Of a stretch of DNA of 13,562 nucleotides, positions 1 to 6,597 are shown one piece after another (position 1 is the first letter of the stretch; each line of letters starts with the position of its first letter). The position numbers were made by a program, and so were the translations under genes. The stretch spans positions 1-13,562 of the forward strand of contig JAUXQA010000112.1 of assembly GCA_030683195.1 (NCBI GenBank). Direction: 5' to 3'. The notes beneath the pieces were generated by a model. It was not told where the DNA came from. It did not search any database and saw nothing but the letters and a program-made list of their open reading frames with translations. This DNA comes from Rhodoferax sp. (GTDB taxonomy: Bacteria; Pseudomonadota; Gammaproteobacteria; Burkholderiales; Burkholderiaceae_C).

Positions 1-163
1 GGCGCAGCACGGGCTGAAGGCGCTGCCCGGCGATGGGCGAGCGACCGACCCGACAGGCCACGTGCACTTGCTGGCCCGTGGCGAACATCCGGCTGTGCTG
101 CCGGCCGGCGTGGTGGCCAGCGCGGTGACGCTGGAAGACCTGTTCATGGGCCTGACGGCATGA
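1..163 (+). CDS. ABC transporter ATP-binding subunit, C-terminal fragment (5' end outside window)
   Basis: The frame beginning at base 2 is open and ends in TGA at 161-163, giving 53 residues that finish VTLEDLFMGLTA. An L-E-D-L-F-x-G-L-T ending is typical of the C-terminus of ABC-2-type ATP-binding subunits, which energise export or membrane remodelling from the cytoplasm. The Walker and signature motifs would lie upstream and are not visible. The stop overlaps the ATG of the next ORF as ATGA (160-163), the usual layout of an ATPase/permease pair. This supports reading the start of the next ORF as its permease partner rather than as ComEC. Substrate unknown. The family call rests on the tail motif and context only. 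Confidence 0.6.
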   Translation, partial: AQHGLKALPGDGRATDPTGHVHLLARGEHPAVLPAGVVASAVTLEDLFMGLTA

Positions 164-1953
164 GCACCGCCGCTGCGCTGACCGCCATCTGGCAGGGGCC
201 CGGCCAGGCCGCCTGGCACGACGGCATCCACCTGCGCCGGGGCCGCGACTGGACGGCCGGCTTGCTGGCGGGCGCCGCCGTGCTGCTGCTGATCCACCTG
301 GCCTGGGGCCGCGGCCTGGCCCTGATGGCGGGCCTGGTGTTCCTGATCGTCGTGTCCAGCACCGCCTGGGTCCAGCTGTGCACCAGCCTCCTGATGCAGA
401 ACCAGGTCGCACTGGCCCGCCTGGTGCCGGGCCATGTGCAGCGACTGCGTGTCACGCTGTTGCTGGGCGGGGTGTTGCTGGCGGGTGCTTATGCCTTGTT
501 CAGCGGCTGGGGAGTGCCCGCCCAGAGAACCGTGCTGATGTTGGCCACCGTAGCCTGCCTGCGCGCGTCGGGCCGGCAGTGGCCCTGGCCCCAGGTGTGG
601 CTATTGGCGGGTTCCGTGGTGGTGGCCGCTGATCCCTGGGCCCTGCTGCAAGCGGGGTTTTGGCTCAGTTTTGTGGCTGTAGGGGTGTTGTTTGCAACGT
701 CTGCTGCGCCGGGCAATCCCCAGCCCGCTGGCGCAACGGGCAGCAGCCTCCTGTCGAGGATGGGGGCTCCTCTGCGTGCCATGGCGCATCAGCAAGGGGT
801 GATCACCCTGGCCTTGACGCCGCTGACCTTGTTGCTGTTTAGCCAAGCATCGGTGGTGGGTCTGCTGGCCAATGCGCTGGCGATTCCCTGGGTCACGCTG
901 GTGCTCACCCCGCTGGCCATGCTGGGGGTGCTGATTGCACCGTTATGGGACTTGGCGGCGGGTGCTGTGGCTGCTTTGCGCTGGGTTTTGCAGTGGCTGG
1001 CTTCCTGGCCTTATGCCAGTGTGTCCCTGGCGCAAGCGCCCTTGTGGGCTGGGGCTGCTGGGGTGTTGGGTGGTGGGTTACTGGCCATGCCACTGCCCCG
1101 CAGCGTGCGGTTCCTGGGCGTGCCCTTGCTGCTCCCGGTGCTTCTATGGCAAGCGCCACGCCCTGAAGTGGGTCAGTTTGAGTTGCTGGCAGCCGACATC
1201 GGGCAGGGCAATGCGGTGATCGTACAAACCGCCACGCATGCCCTTGTCTATGACGCCGGCCCCCGTCTGGGGCGAGATACCGATGCCGGGCACCGCGTGC
1301 TGGTGCCCTTGTTGCGCGCGTTGGACACACAAGTCAACACGCTGGTGCTGAGCCATCGGGATAGCGACCATGTGGGGGGTGCACAGGCGGTGCTGGCCAT
1401 GCACACGGGTGCGGAACTGCTCAGCTCCATTGAGCCTGAGCACGAGTTGCAGGCGGTTCGCCCGGCAACCCGTTGCGAGGCGGGTCAGCGGTGGCGCTGG
1501 GACGGGGTCGATTTTGAAGTGCTGCATCCGCGTGCCCAGGACTATGAGGCTGGCCTCAAAAGCAATGCCTTGAGTTGCACCCTGCGCATCAGTAACGGGG
1601 CGCAATCCATCTTGCTGGCGGGCGATATCGAGCAGGCCCAGGAATCCCGACTGGTTGCCGAGGGGGTGGATATCCGCGCCACGGTATTGCTGGCGCCGCA
1701 CCACGGCAGCAAAACCTCCAGCAGCGCGGCCTTTCTGGATGCAGTGCAGCCGCAGATCGTTCTGGTTCAGTCAGGCTACAGGAACCGTTTTGGTCATCCG
1801 GCACAGCCTGTTTTGGTGCGTTATGCCGAACGCAGCATTCGGGTGATCAATTCGCCCCATTGTGGTGCAGCCTTCTGGCATTCGGTCAAGCCGGAGCAGG
1901 TACAGTGCCAGCGAGAACAGGCGCTGCGTTACTGGCATCATCGGGTTCCTTGA
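160..1953 (+). CDS. comEC: Chimeric ORF: ABC-permease-like N-terminus joined to C-terminal two thirds of ComEC/Rec2 DNA-uptake protein
   Basis: This 597-aa ORF has two parts. Residues 1 to ~95-105 carry two membrane segments (about 31-48 and 53-75) and a charged stretch, LARLVPGHVQRLR, that fits an ABC-type permease start. From about residue 109 (AYALFSGWGVPAQRT) it is ComEC: the second half of the membrane competence domain, then a metallo-beta-lactamase-fold domain with SHRDSDHVGG (398-407), GDIE from 488 and APHHGS (512-517). ComEC forms the inner-membrane channel for single-stranded DNA in natural transformation. Full-length family members here are usually about 750-850 aa. The N-terminal OB-like domain and the conserved ISGLH segment of the competence domain are both absent. 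Only 3 of the first 94 codons end in A or T, whereas such codons become common from residue 95. The gene is probably not a working ComEC, unless the joint is an assembly error. The start is set by the ATGA overlap. Confidence 0.8.
   Translation: MSTAAALTAIWQGPGQAAWHDGIHLRRGRDWTAGLLAGAAVLLLIHLAWGRGLALMAGLVFLIVVSSTAWVQLCTSLLMQNQVALARLVPGHVQRLRVTLLLGGVLLAGAYALFSGWGVPAQRTVLMLATVACLRASGRQWPWPQVWLLAGSVVVAADPWALLQAGFWLSFVAVGVLFATSAAPGNPQPAGATGSSLLSRMGAPLRAMAHQQGVITLALTPLTLLLFSQASVVGLLANALAIPWVTLVLTPLAMLGVLIAPLWDLAAGAVAALRWVLQWLASWPYASVSLAQAPLWAGAAGVLGGGLLAMPLPRSVRFLGVPLLLPVLLWQAPRPEVGQFELLAADIGQGNAVIVQTATHALVYDAGPRLGRDTDAGHRVLVPLLRALDTQVNTLVLSHRDSDHVGGAQAVLAMHTGAELLSSIEPEHELQAVRPATRCEAGQRWRWDGVDFEVLHPRAQDYEAGLKSNALSCTLRISNGAQSILLAGDIEQAQESRLVAEGVDIRATVLLAPHHGSKTSSSAAFLDAVQPQIVLVQSGYRNRFGHPAQPVLVRYAERSIRVINSPHCGAAFWHSVKPEQVQCQREQALRYWHHRVP
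430..485 (+). other. Probable fusion/recombination junction inside the chimeric ORF
   Basis: Protein similarity changes here from ABC-permease-like to ComEC-like, and third-position GC drops from near saturation. The stretch contains an imperfect direct repeat, GTTGCTGGGCGGG followed by GTTGCTGGCGGG (about 463-487). It encodes a Leu/Gly/Val run (LLLGGVLLAGA) of the kind found in both membrane protein families. Short shared sequence of this type could serve as microhomology for a deletion, or as the point where an assembler joined two loci. The exact breakpoint cannot be fixed from sequence alone. Confidence 0.55.
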
Positions 1954-2002
1954 CGGGGTTGGCGCAAAGCTTGCTAAGCTATCAATAAGAGAGGGCTTGT
2001 TT

Positions 2003-3553
2003 ATGAATAAATTTGACGAGATGTACACCCAGTTGCCCTATGAGTTCTTTACTCACGGGGCAAAAATTCGCGATCACTACAAGATCTATGACGAATGGCT
2101 GGCCAGCCAACCCGGCGACATGATGGCCAAGCGGCGTGAAGAAGCCGAGATGATATTTCGGCGTGTGGGCATCACGTTTGCCGTGTACGGCGAAAAAGAC
2201 GAGGAGGGCGCAGGCAACGAACGCCTCATTCCCTTTGATCTGATCCCGCGCATCATTCCCGCCCATGAGTGGGCCAGCATGGAACGTGGCCTGGTGCAGC
2301 GTGTGACCGCCCTCAACCGGTTCATTCATGACGTTTACCACGACCAGGAGATCATCAAGGCAGGCGTGGTGCCGCGCGAGCAGATCGAGAACAACGCCCA
2401 GTTTCGCCCTGAGATGATGGGGGTGGATGTACCCAACGGCATTTATTCCCATATTTCCGGCATTGACATCGTGCGCGCCTCCAACGCTGCAGGCGAAGGC
2501 GAGTACTTTGTGCTGGAAGACAACCTGCGCGTGCCCAGCGGGGTAAGTTACATGCTGGAAAACCGCAAAATGATGATGCGGTTGTTTCCCAAGCTCTTCA
2601 ATGCCCACCGTGTGGCACCGGTCACCCGCTATCCGGATTTGTTGCTGGAGACGCTGCGCGACAGCAGTCCGGCCACCACGGCCGAGCCCACAGTAGTGGT
2701 GCTGACACCGGGCATGCACAACAGTGCCTATTTTGAGCACGCTTTCCTTGCGCAGCAAATGGGGGTGGAGCTGGTCGAAGGTCAGGATCTGGTGGTCAAG
2801 GACAACTTTTTGTACATGCGCACCACCCGCGGGCCCAAGCGGGTCGATGTGATCTACCGCCGTGTGGACGATGATTTTCTCGACCCGAAGGTTTTCCGGT
2901 CAAGCTCCACGCTGGGCTGCGAGGGCTTGATGGAGGTGTACCGCGCGGGGCACGTCACCATTTGCAACGCGGTCGGTACGGGTGTAGCCGATGACAAGTC
3001 GATCTACCCCTATGTACCCAGGATGATCGAGTTTTACCTTGGTGAAAAGCCCATTCTCAATAACGTCCCCACCTACATGTGCCGCAACAAGGACGACCTG
3101 GCCTACACGCTGGCGAACATGAAGGACCTGGTGATCAAGGAGGTCCATGGGGCGGGTGGTTACGGCATGCTGGTGGGGCCTGCCGCCACGCAGGCCGAGA
3201 TCGAGGACTTCCGCAAAGCGGTGTTGGCCAACCCGTCGGGCTATATCGCCCAGCCCACCTTGAGCTTGTCTAGCTGCCCAACCTTTGTTGAAAGCGGCAT
3301 CGCACCGCGCCATATTGATTTGCGGCCCTATGTGCTGAGCGGCAAGACCGTGCAAATGGTGCCGGGTGGCCTGACCCGGGTGGCGCTCAAGGAAGGCTCG
3401 CTCGTGGTTAACTCATCGCAAGGCGGAGGCACCAAAGACACCTGGATTCTTGAGCCCGAGCAAGAGAGCGGCGCAGAGCCTGAGGTTGCAGCGCCGATAT
3501 CCGAGGCAACTCCCAAGGCGAGCCAGTCTCAGTCCCAATCCCAGTCATCCTGA
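2003..3553 (+). CDS. Circularly permuted type-2 ATP-grasp protein (DUF404/DUF407 type)
   Basis: A 516-aa protein, normal length for the family. ATP-grasp enzymes ligate a carboxylate to an amine through an acyl-phosphate. Members of this permuted branch occur in operons with alpha-E and transglutaminase-like proteins and are proposed to make or attach peptide-like products (comparative work by Iyer, Aravind and colleagues); the substrate is unknown. Recognisable blocks are GVDVPNGIYSHISGIDIVR, EDNLRVPSG (172-180), VIKEVHGAGGYGML (377-390, nucleotide-binding type), AQPTLSLSSCPTF and HIDLRPYV (437-444). I chose ATG 2003 because AGAGAGGG lies about 8-16 nt upstream and MNKFDEMYTQLPYEFF is a typical start. 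Upstream codons to 1862 overlap comEC in another frame. No signal peptide, so cytosolic. The last ~35 residues are low complexity, ending in a Ser-Gln repeat. The alpha-E gene follows after 19 nt, so the two are very likely co-transcribed. Confidence 0.9.
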   Translation: MNKFDEMYTQLPYEFFTHGAKIRDHYKIYDEWLASQPGDMMAKRREEAEMIFRRVGITFAVYGEKDEEGAGNERLIPFDLIPRIIPAHEWASMERGLVQRVTALNRFIHDVYHDQEIIKAGVVPREQIENNAQFRPEMMGVDVPNGIYSHISGIDIVRASNAAGEGEYFVLEDNLRVPSGVSYMLENRKMMMRLFPKLFNAHRVAPVTRYPDLLLETLRDSSPATTAEPTVVVLTPGMHNSAYFEHAFLAQQMGVELVEGQDLVVKDNFLYMRTTRGPKRVDVIYRRVDDDFLDPKVFRSSSTLGCEGLMEVYRAGHVTICNAVGTGVADDKSIYPYVPRMIEFYLGEKPILNNVPTYMCRNKDDLAYTLANMKDLVIKEVHGAGGYGMLVGPAATQAEIEDFRKAVLANPSGYIAQPTLSLSSCPTFVESGIAPRHIDLRPYVLSGKTVQMVPGGLTRVALKEGSLVVNSSQGGGTKDTWILEPEQESGAEPEVAAPISEATPKASQSQSQSQSS

Positions 3554-3572
3554 GTACAAGGAGCCATTTTTC

Positions 3573-4532
3573 ATGCTGTCCCGCACCGCCGATCACCTTT
3601 TCTGGATGTCACGTTACACCGAGCGCGCTGAAAACACGGCCCGCATGCTCGATGTCAATTACCAGACCTCATTGCTGCCCCAATCCCAGGCCGCTGCCTT
3701 GGTGGGCTGGCAAGGCCTGCTAAGCATCAGCGAGCTGCTGCCTGCGTATACCGCTGCCCATGGCGACATCAACCTGCGCGACGTGATGGATTTCATGGTG
3801 AAGGACGAGAGCAACCCCTCCAGCATCGTGTCCTGTCTGGGCGCTGCCCGCGAAAATGCGCGAGCCGTTCGCGGCACCTTGACCACCGAAGTCTGGGAAA
3901 CCCAGAATCAGACTTGGCTGGAGGTCAAGCGCCGCATCAGGGAGGGCGAGCATGAGCATGACCCAGGGCAGTTCTTTGAGTGGGTCAAGTACCGCTCGCA
4001 CCTTTCACGGGGCGTGACGGTAGGCACCATGCTCATGGACGAGGCCTTGCACTTCATGCGCCTGGGTACTTTTCTGGAACGGGCCGACAATACCGCCCGG
4101 CTGGTGGATGTGAAGTTTCATGCGGCGAACACGGACTTTTTCGATCCCGGCAACGAAAAAGATCAGGAATACGACTTCTATCACTGGAGCGCGATTTTGC
4201 GCAGCGTCTCGGGCTTTGAGGTGTACCGCAAGGTTTACCGCGACGTGATCAAACCTGAGCGTGTGGCAGAGTTACTGATTCTTCGCGCAGACATGCCGCG
4301 CTCGTTGCATGCCAGCCTCAATGAAGTGGTCAGCAATTTGAGCCTGGTGGCCAACGATCCACTGGGTGAAACCCACCGTCGTGCGGGCAAGCTGCGCGCT
4401 GAACTCCAGTATGGGCGCATTGATGAAATTCTGGCGACCGGTTTGCATGCTTACCTGACCCAGTTTCTGGATCGCATCAATGACTTGGGCATGCACATCA
4501 GCCGGGAATTTTTGATTCCCTCCACGGCTTGA
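3573..4532 (+). CDS. Alpha-E domain protein (DUF403)
   Basis: A 319-aa all-helical protein starting MLSRTADHLFWMSRYTERAE, the diagnostic opening of the alpha-E family. ATG 3573 is supported by AAGGAG at 3559-3564. The frame is open upstream to 3450, but that part overlaps the ATP-grasp gene. Alpha-E proteins are partners of the permuted ATP-grasp ligase; their biochemical role is not established. A motif appears twice, ERAENTARMLDV at 17-28 and ERADNTARLVDV at 169-180, 152 residues apart, which suggests an internal duplication. No signal peptide or membrane segment is evident, so it is probably cytosolic. In many relatives a cytosolic transglutaminase-like gene comes next; here the next gene is an HDOD protein with its own control region. 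Confidence 0.9.
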   Translation: MLSRTADHLFWMSRYTERAENTARMLDVNYQTSLLPQSQAAALVGWQGLLSISELLPAYTAAHGDINLRDVMDFMVKDESNPSSIVSCLGAARENARAVRGTLTTEVWETQNQTWLEVKRRIREGEHEHDPGQFFEWVKYRSHLSRGVTVGTMLMDEALHFMRLGTFLERADNTARLVDVKFHAANTDFFDPGNEKDQEYDFYHWSAILRSVSGFEVYRKVYRDVIKPERVAELLILRADMPRSLHASLNEVVSNLSLVANDPLGETHRRAGKLRAELQYGRIDEILATGLHAYLTQFLDRINDLGMHISREFLIPSTA

Positions 4533-4560
4533 TTCAGAGCAAGTGCGGCTTTCTTTTTTG

Positions 4561-4584
4561 CATAATGTCCGCCAAAGGACATTA
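4561..4584 (+). promoter_or_regulatory. Inverted repeat overlapping the -10 candidate and RBS of the HDOD gene
   Basis: TAATGTCC (4563-4570) and GGACATTA (4577-4584) form a perfect 8-bp inverted repeat around the 6-nt GCCAAA. It ends 2 nt before the ATG at 4587. CATAAT (4561-4566) matches a sigma-70 -10 in five of six positions, but no convincing -35 lies 17 nt upstream. The ribosome-binding sequence AAAGGA (4574-4579) spans the loop and right arm. The repeat could be a repressor operator covering promoter and start region. If transcription begins further upstream, it could be an RNA hairpin hiding the RBS. The T-run just before it (4554-4559) is not preceded by a good stem, so I do not call a terminator. 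Confidence 0.6.
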
Positions 4585-4586
4585 AC

Positions 4587-5456
4587 ATGACAGTGGCAGA
4601 GATCAACCGCAAACTGGATTTGGCCCGCACGCACGGGCCTCTACAAGACATCATCGTGCCACCCTGCCCGGAGTTGCTTACTGCACTCCAGCGGGAGGTC
4701 AGTCAACCTGACCCGGACCCCGCCGTCATTGCTCGTATAGCGGGCAGTGATGTAGCCATGGCAGCGGCGCTCATCCGGATCGCCAACAGTTCTTACTATG
4801 CACGCAGCCGGGCGGTCCGCACGGTCAATGAGGTTGTAGCCATGTTTGGCGTGAAGCCCACGGTGGCGATACTGACCGGGTTCTTGACCTGCAATTCGAT
4901 GCCCGTGAATTCGCCCTTGCTGGGTCATTTTTGGGAATCCTCCACGCGACGATCGCTGGCCATGGGCTACATAGCCCGCCAGATGTACGGTCTGGACGCT
5001 GATGTCGCCCAGATGTGCGGCCTGTTTTGTCATGTGGGCATTCCAGTCATGCTGCAAGGGGTACGAGGCTACAGTGGCACGTTGGCTGAAGCGCTGGCCC
5101 GCCAGGACCGCAGCTTCACGGAGACTGAAAATGCCGCCCATCGCACCGATCACACGGTGGTAGGCGCGATCGTGGCCAAGACCTGGCGCCTGCCGCCTGT
5201 GGTTCACCTCGCGGTTCGGCTCCACCACGATTTCACGGTGCTCCACGATGCCGCCATTCCCGCAGAAGTCCGCAGTCTGGTCGCTATCGGTTGCATTGCC
5301 GAGCACCTGGTGAACCGGCATGAGGGCGTCCGGGAACAAAAGGAATGGGCGCTGCACGGGCCTGAGTGCCTGGCCTATTTGCAGGTCAATGAACTGGAAG
5401 TGGCCGCCTGGGAGGATGCGTTGCACGCTGTATTTGAAGGGGTGGTGTTGGCCTGA
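4587..5456 (+). CDS. HDOD-domain protein
   Basis: A 289-aa protein with a single HDOD domain (about residues 20-215), a non-catalytic relative of HD phosphohydrolases found in signalling and regulatory proteins. Supporting segments are PPCPELLTALQREV, the IARIAGSDVAMAAALIRIANSSYYA block, and the VNEVVAMFGVKPTVAILTGF helix pair. No receiver, GGDEF, EAL or kinase domain is attached, so its input is unknown. ATG 4587 has AAAGGA 7-12 nt upstream and follows the inverted repeat at 4563-4584. It is separated by 54 nt from the alpha-E gene and probably has its own promoter. Its last 82 bases overlap the 3' end of mltB on the other strand. The function cannot be narrowed beyond probable signalling. 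Confidence 0.88.
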   Translation: MTVAEINRKLDLARTHGPLQDIIVPPCPELLTALQREVSQPDPDPAVIARIAGSDVAMAAALIRIANSSYYARSRAVRTVNEVVAMFGVKPTVAILTGFLTCNSMPVNSPLLGHFWESSTRRSLAMGYIARQMYGLDADVAQMCGLFCHVGIPVMLQGVRGYSGTLAEALARQDRSFTETENAAHRTDHTVVGAIVAKTWRLPPVVHLAVRLHHDFTVLHDAAIPAEVRSLVAIGCIAEHLVNRHEGVREQKEWALHGPECLAYLQVNELEVAAWEDALHAVFEGVVLA

Positions 5457-6592
5457 GCCTGGGCGCGCGCCACTTCCTGCCCAAGTTCGATCACGGCCAT
5501 GGCGTAGTAGCTGCTCCAGTTGTAGCGTGTGATGGCATAGAAGTTCTCGGTGCCCGCCACATAGCTGGGCGCTGCATCCCCATTTTGGAGCTCCACCAAG
5601 GCCAACGGCCCTTTGTGCTGTAGAGCTGTGCCTTCAAGCACTGCGCCTTTGGCAACAAAGCTGGGCACGCTGAACGTAGGCAAAATATCGGGCGTCATCA
5701 ACGCCTCCATGTTGAGGGTACGGACGTCAAAGCTCACCGGGTAATGGGTGGGCATGCCACTTTGCCAGTTGAAGGCAACAAAGTAGTTGGCGACCGAACC
5801 AATCACGTCTGCGGGGCTGTCAAACAGGTCAATGCGCCCGTCACCATCAAAATCAATCGCATATTTCACCCAGCTTGACGGCATGAACTGGGGCATGCCC
5901 ATGGCACCTGCAAAGCTGCCGCGCACGGACAGCGGATCGACGCCTGTTCGGTGGGTCAGGCTCAGGTACTGCTCCAGTTCAGCTCTGAAGAATTCGCTGC
6001 GAGCGGCCGCTCGCGGGTGACTCACCGGAAAATCAAACGCCAGCGTGGTGAGTGCGTCCAGCACCCTGAAGCCGCCCATTTGCTGGCCATAAATGGTTTC
6101 CACGCCAATTACGCCCGCAATGATGGCGGCGGGTACACCCGTGGTTCGTTCAGCCCGCTCCAAAGCCTCCCGGTTGGCCTGCCAAAAGGCAACGCCTGCC
6201 TTGATACGCACCGGGTCAATGAAACGGCTGCGGTACACACGCCAGTTCTTGGGTGTGCCCACCGGGGGCGGCTGTATGAATTTGACCACTTGGGGCATGT
6301 AGTTGGCTTGCCCTACGGCTTGGCGCACCCAATCGGTGTCGAGGTTTCGGCGCTGGGCCATGTCGGTCACGGCACGCATGACGTCGTCGCGTGTTGCATA
6401 AGCGGGTCCCACGGCCTGAGCCGCTTTGGACGCCTTGCCCGCTTGGCGTGCTTTCTCTGTTTTGGAAGCAGGCTTGGCGTGAGGCGCCTTGGCCTTCTTC
6501 GTTGAATCATTTGACCCTGTAGCCGATACGATTGAAGGATTTGTTGCTATCAATAAAGAAGCTATTGAAAGAAGGAGTTTGAAACGGGGCAT
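5375..6592 (-). CDS. mltB: MltB-type lytic murein transglycosylase (SLT_2 family)
   Basis: A 405-aa secreted enzyme that cleaves the MurNAc-GlcNAc bond of peptidoglycan, forming 1,6-anhydro ends. It opens with a signal peptide (MPRFKLLLSIASLLIA...). No lipobox Cys is visible, so it is probably soluble in the periplasm. A Lys/Ala-rich linker (about 30-65) precedes the catalytic domain. The catalytic Glu is E165 in IGVETIYGQQMGG. A second block, GSFAGAMGMPQFMPSSW, is followed by the EF-hand-like DFDGDGRIDLFD typical of MltB, then NYFVAFNWQSG. ATG 6592 is preferred over TTG 6610, which would overlap tgpA and disturb the signal peptide. No strong RBS is visible and the ATG lies 5 nt after the tgpA stop, so translation may be coupled. 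The Thr/Ser/Gln-rich C-terminal tail lies antisense to the HDOD gene. Confidence 0.92.
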   Translation of the reverse strand: MPRFKLLLSIASLLIATNPSIVSATGSNDSTKKAKAPHAKPASKTEKARQAGKASKAAQAVGPAYATRDDVMRAVTDMAQRRNLDTDWVRQAVGQANYMPQVVKFIQPPPVGTPKNWRVYRSRFIDPVRIKAGVAFWQANREALERAERTTGVPAAIIAGVIGVETIYGQQMGGFRVLDALTTLAFDFPVSHPRAAARSEFFRAELEQYLSLTHRTGVDPLSVRGSFAGAMGMPQFMPSSWVKYAIDFDGDGRIDLFDSPADVIGSVANYFVAFNWQSGMPTHYPVSFDVRTLNMEALMTPDILPTFSVPSFVAKGAVLEGTALQHKGPLALVELQNGDAAPSYVAGTENFYAITRYNWSSYYAMAVIELGQEVARAQAQANTTPSNTACNASSQAATSSSLTCK

Positions 6593-6597
6593 GTGAA

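Noticed and set aside
1862..2002. 47-codon N-terminal extension of the ATP-grasp ORF
   Set aside because: It overlaps the conserved C-terminus of comEC and reads as unstructured sequence. ATG 2003 has an RBS and gives the usual family N-terminus.
1982..2758. 258-codon open frame on the - strand opposite the ATP-grasp gene
   Set aside because: His/Val-rich translation of the complementary strand with no start context; the + strand gene is strongly supported.
3450..3572. N-terminal extension of the alpha-E ORF
   Set aside because: It lies in another frame of the ATP-grasp tail. ATG 3573 has AAGGAG and gives the characteristic MLSRTADHLFWMSRY start.
4533..4562. Possible rho-independent terminator before the T-run upstream of the HDOD gene
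   Set aside because: Only 3-bp stems can be drawn around AAGTGCGGCTT, too weak to support a terminator despite the T6 run.
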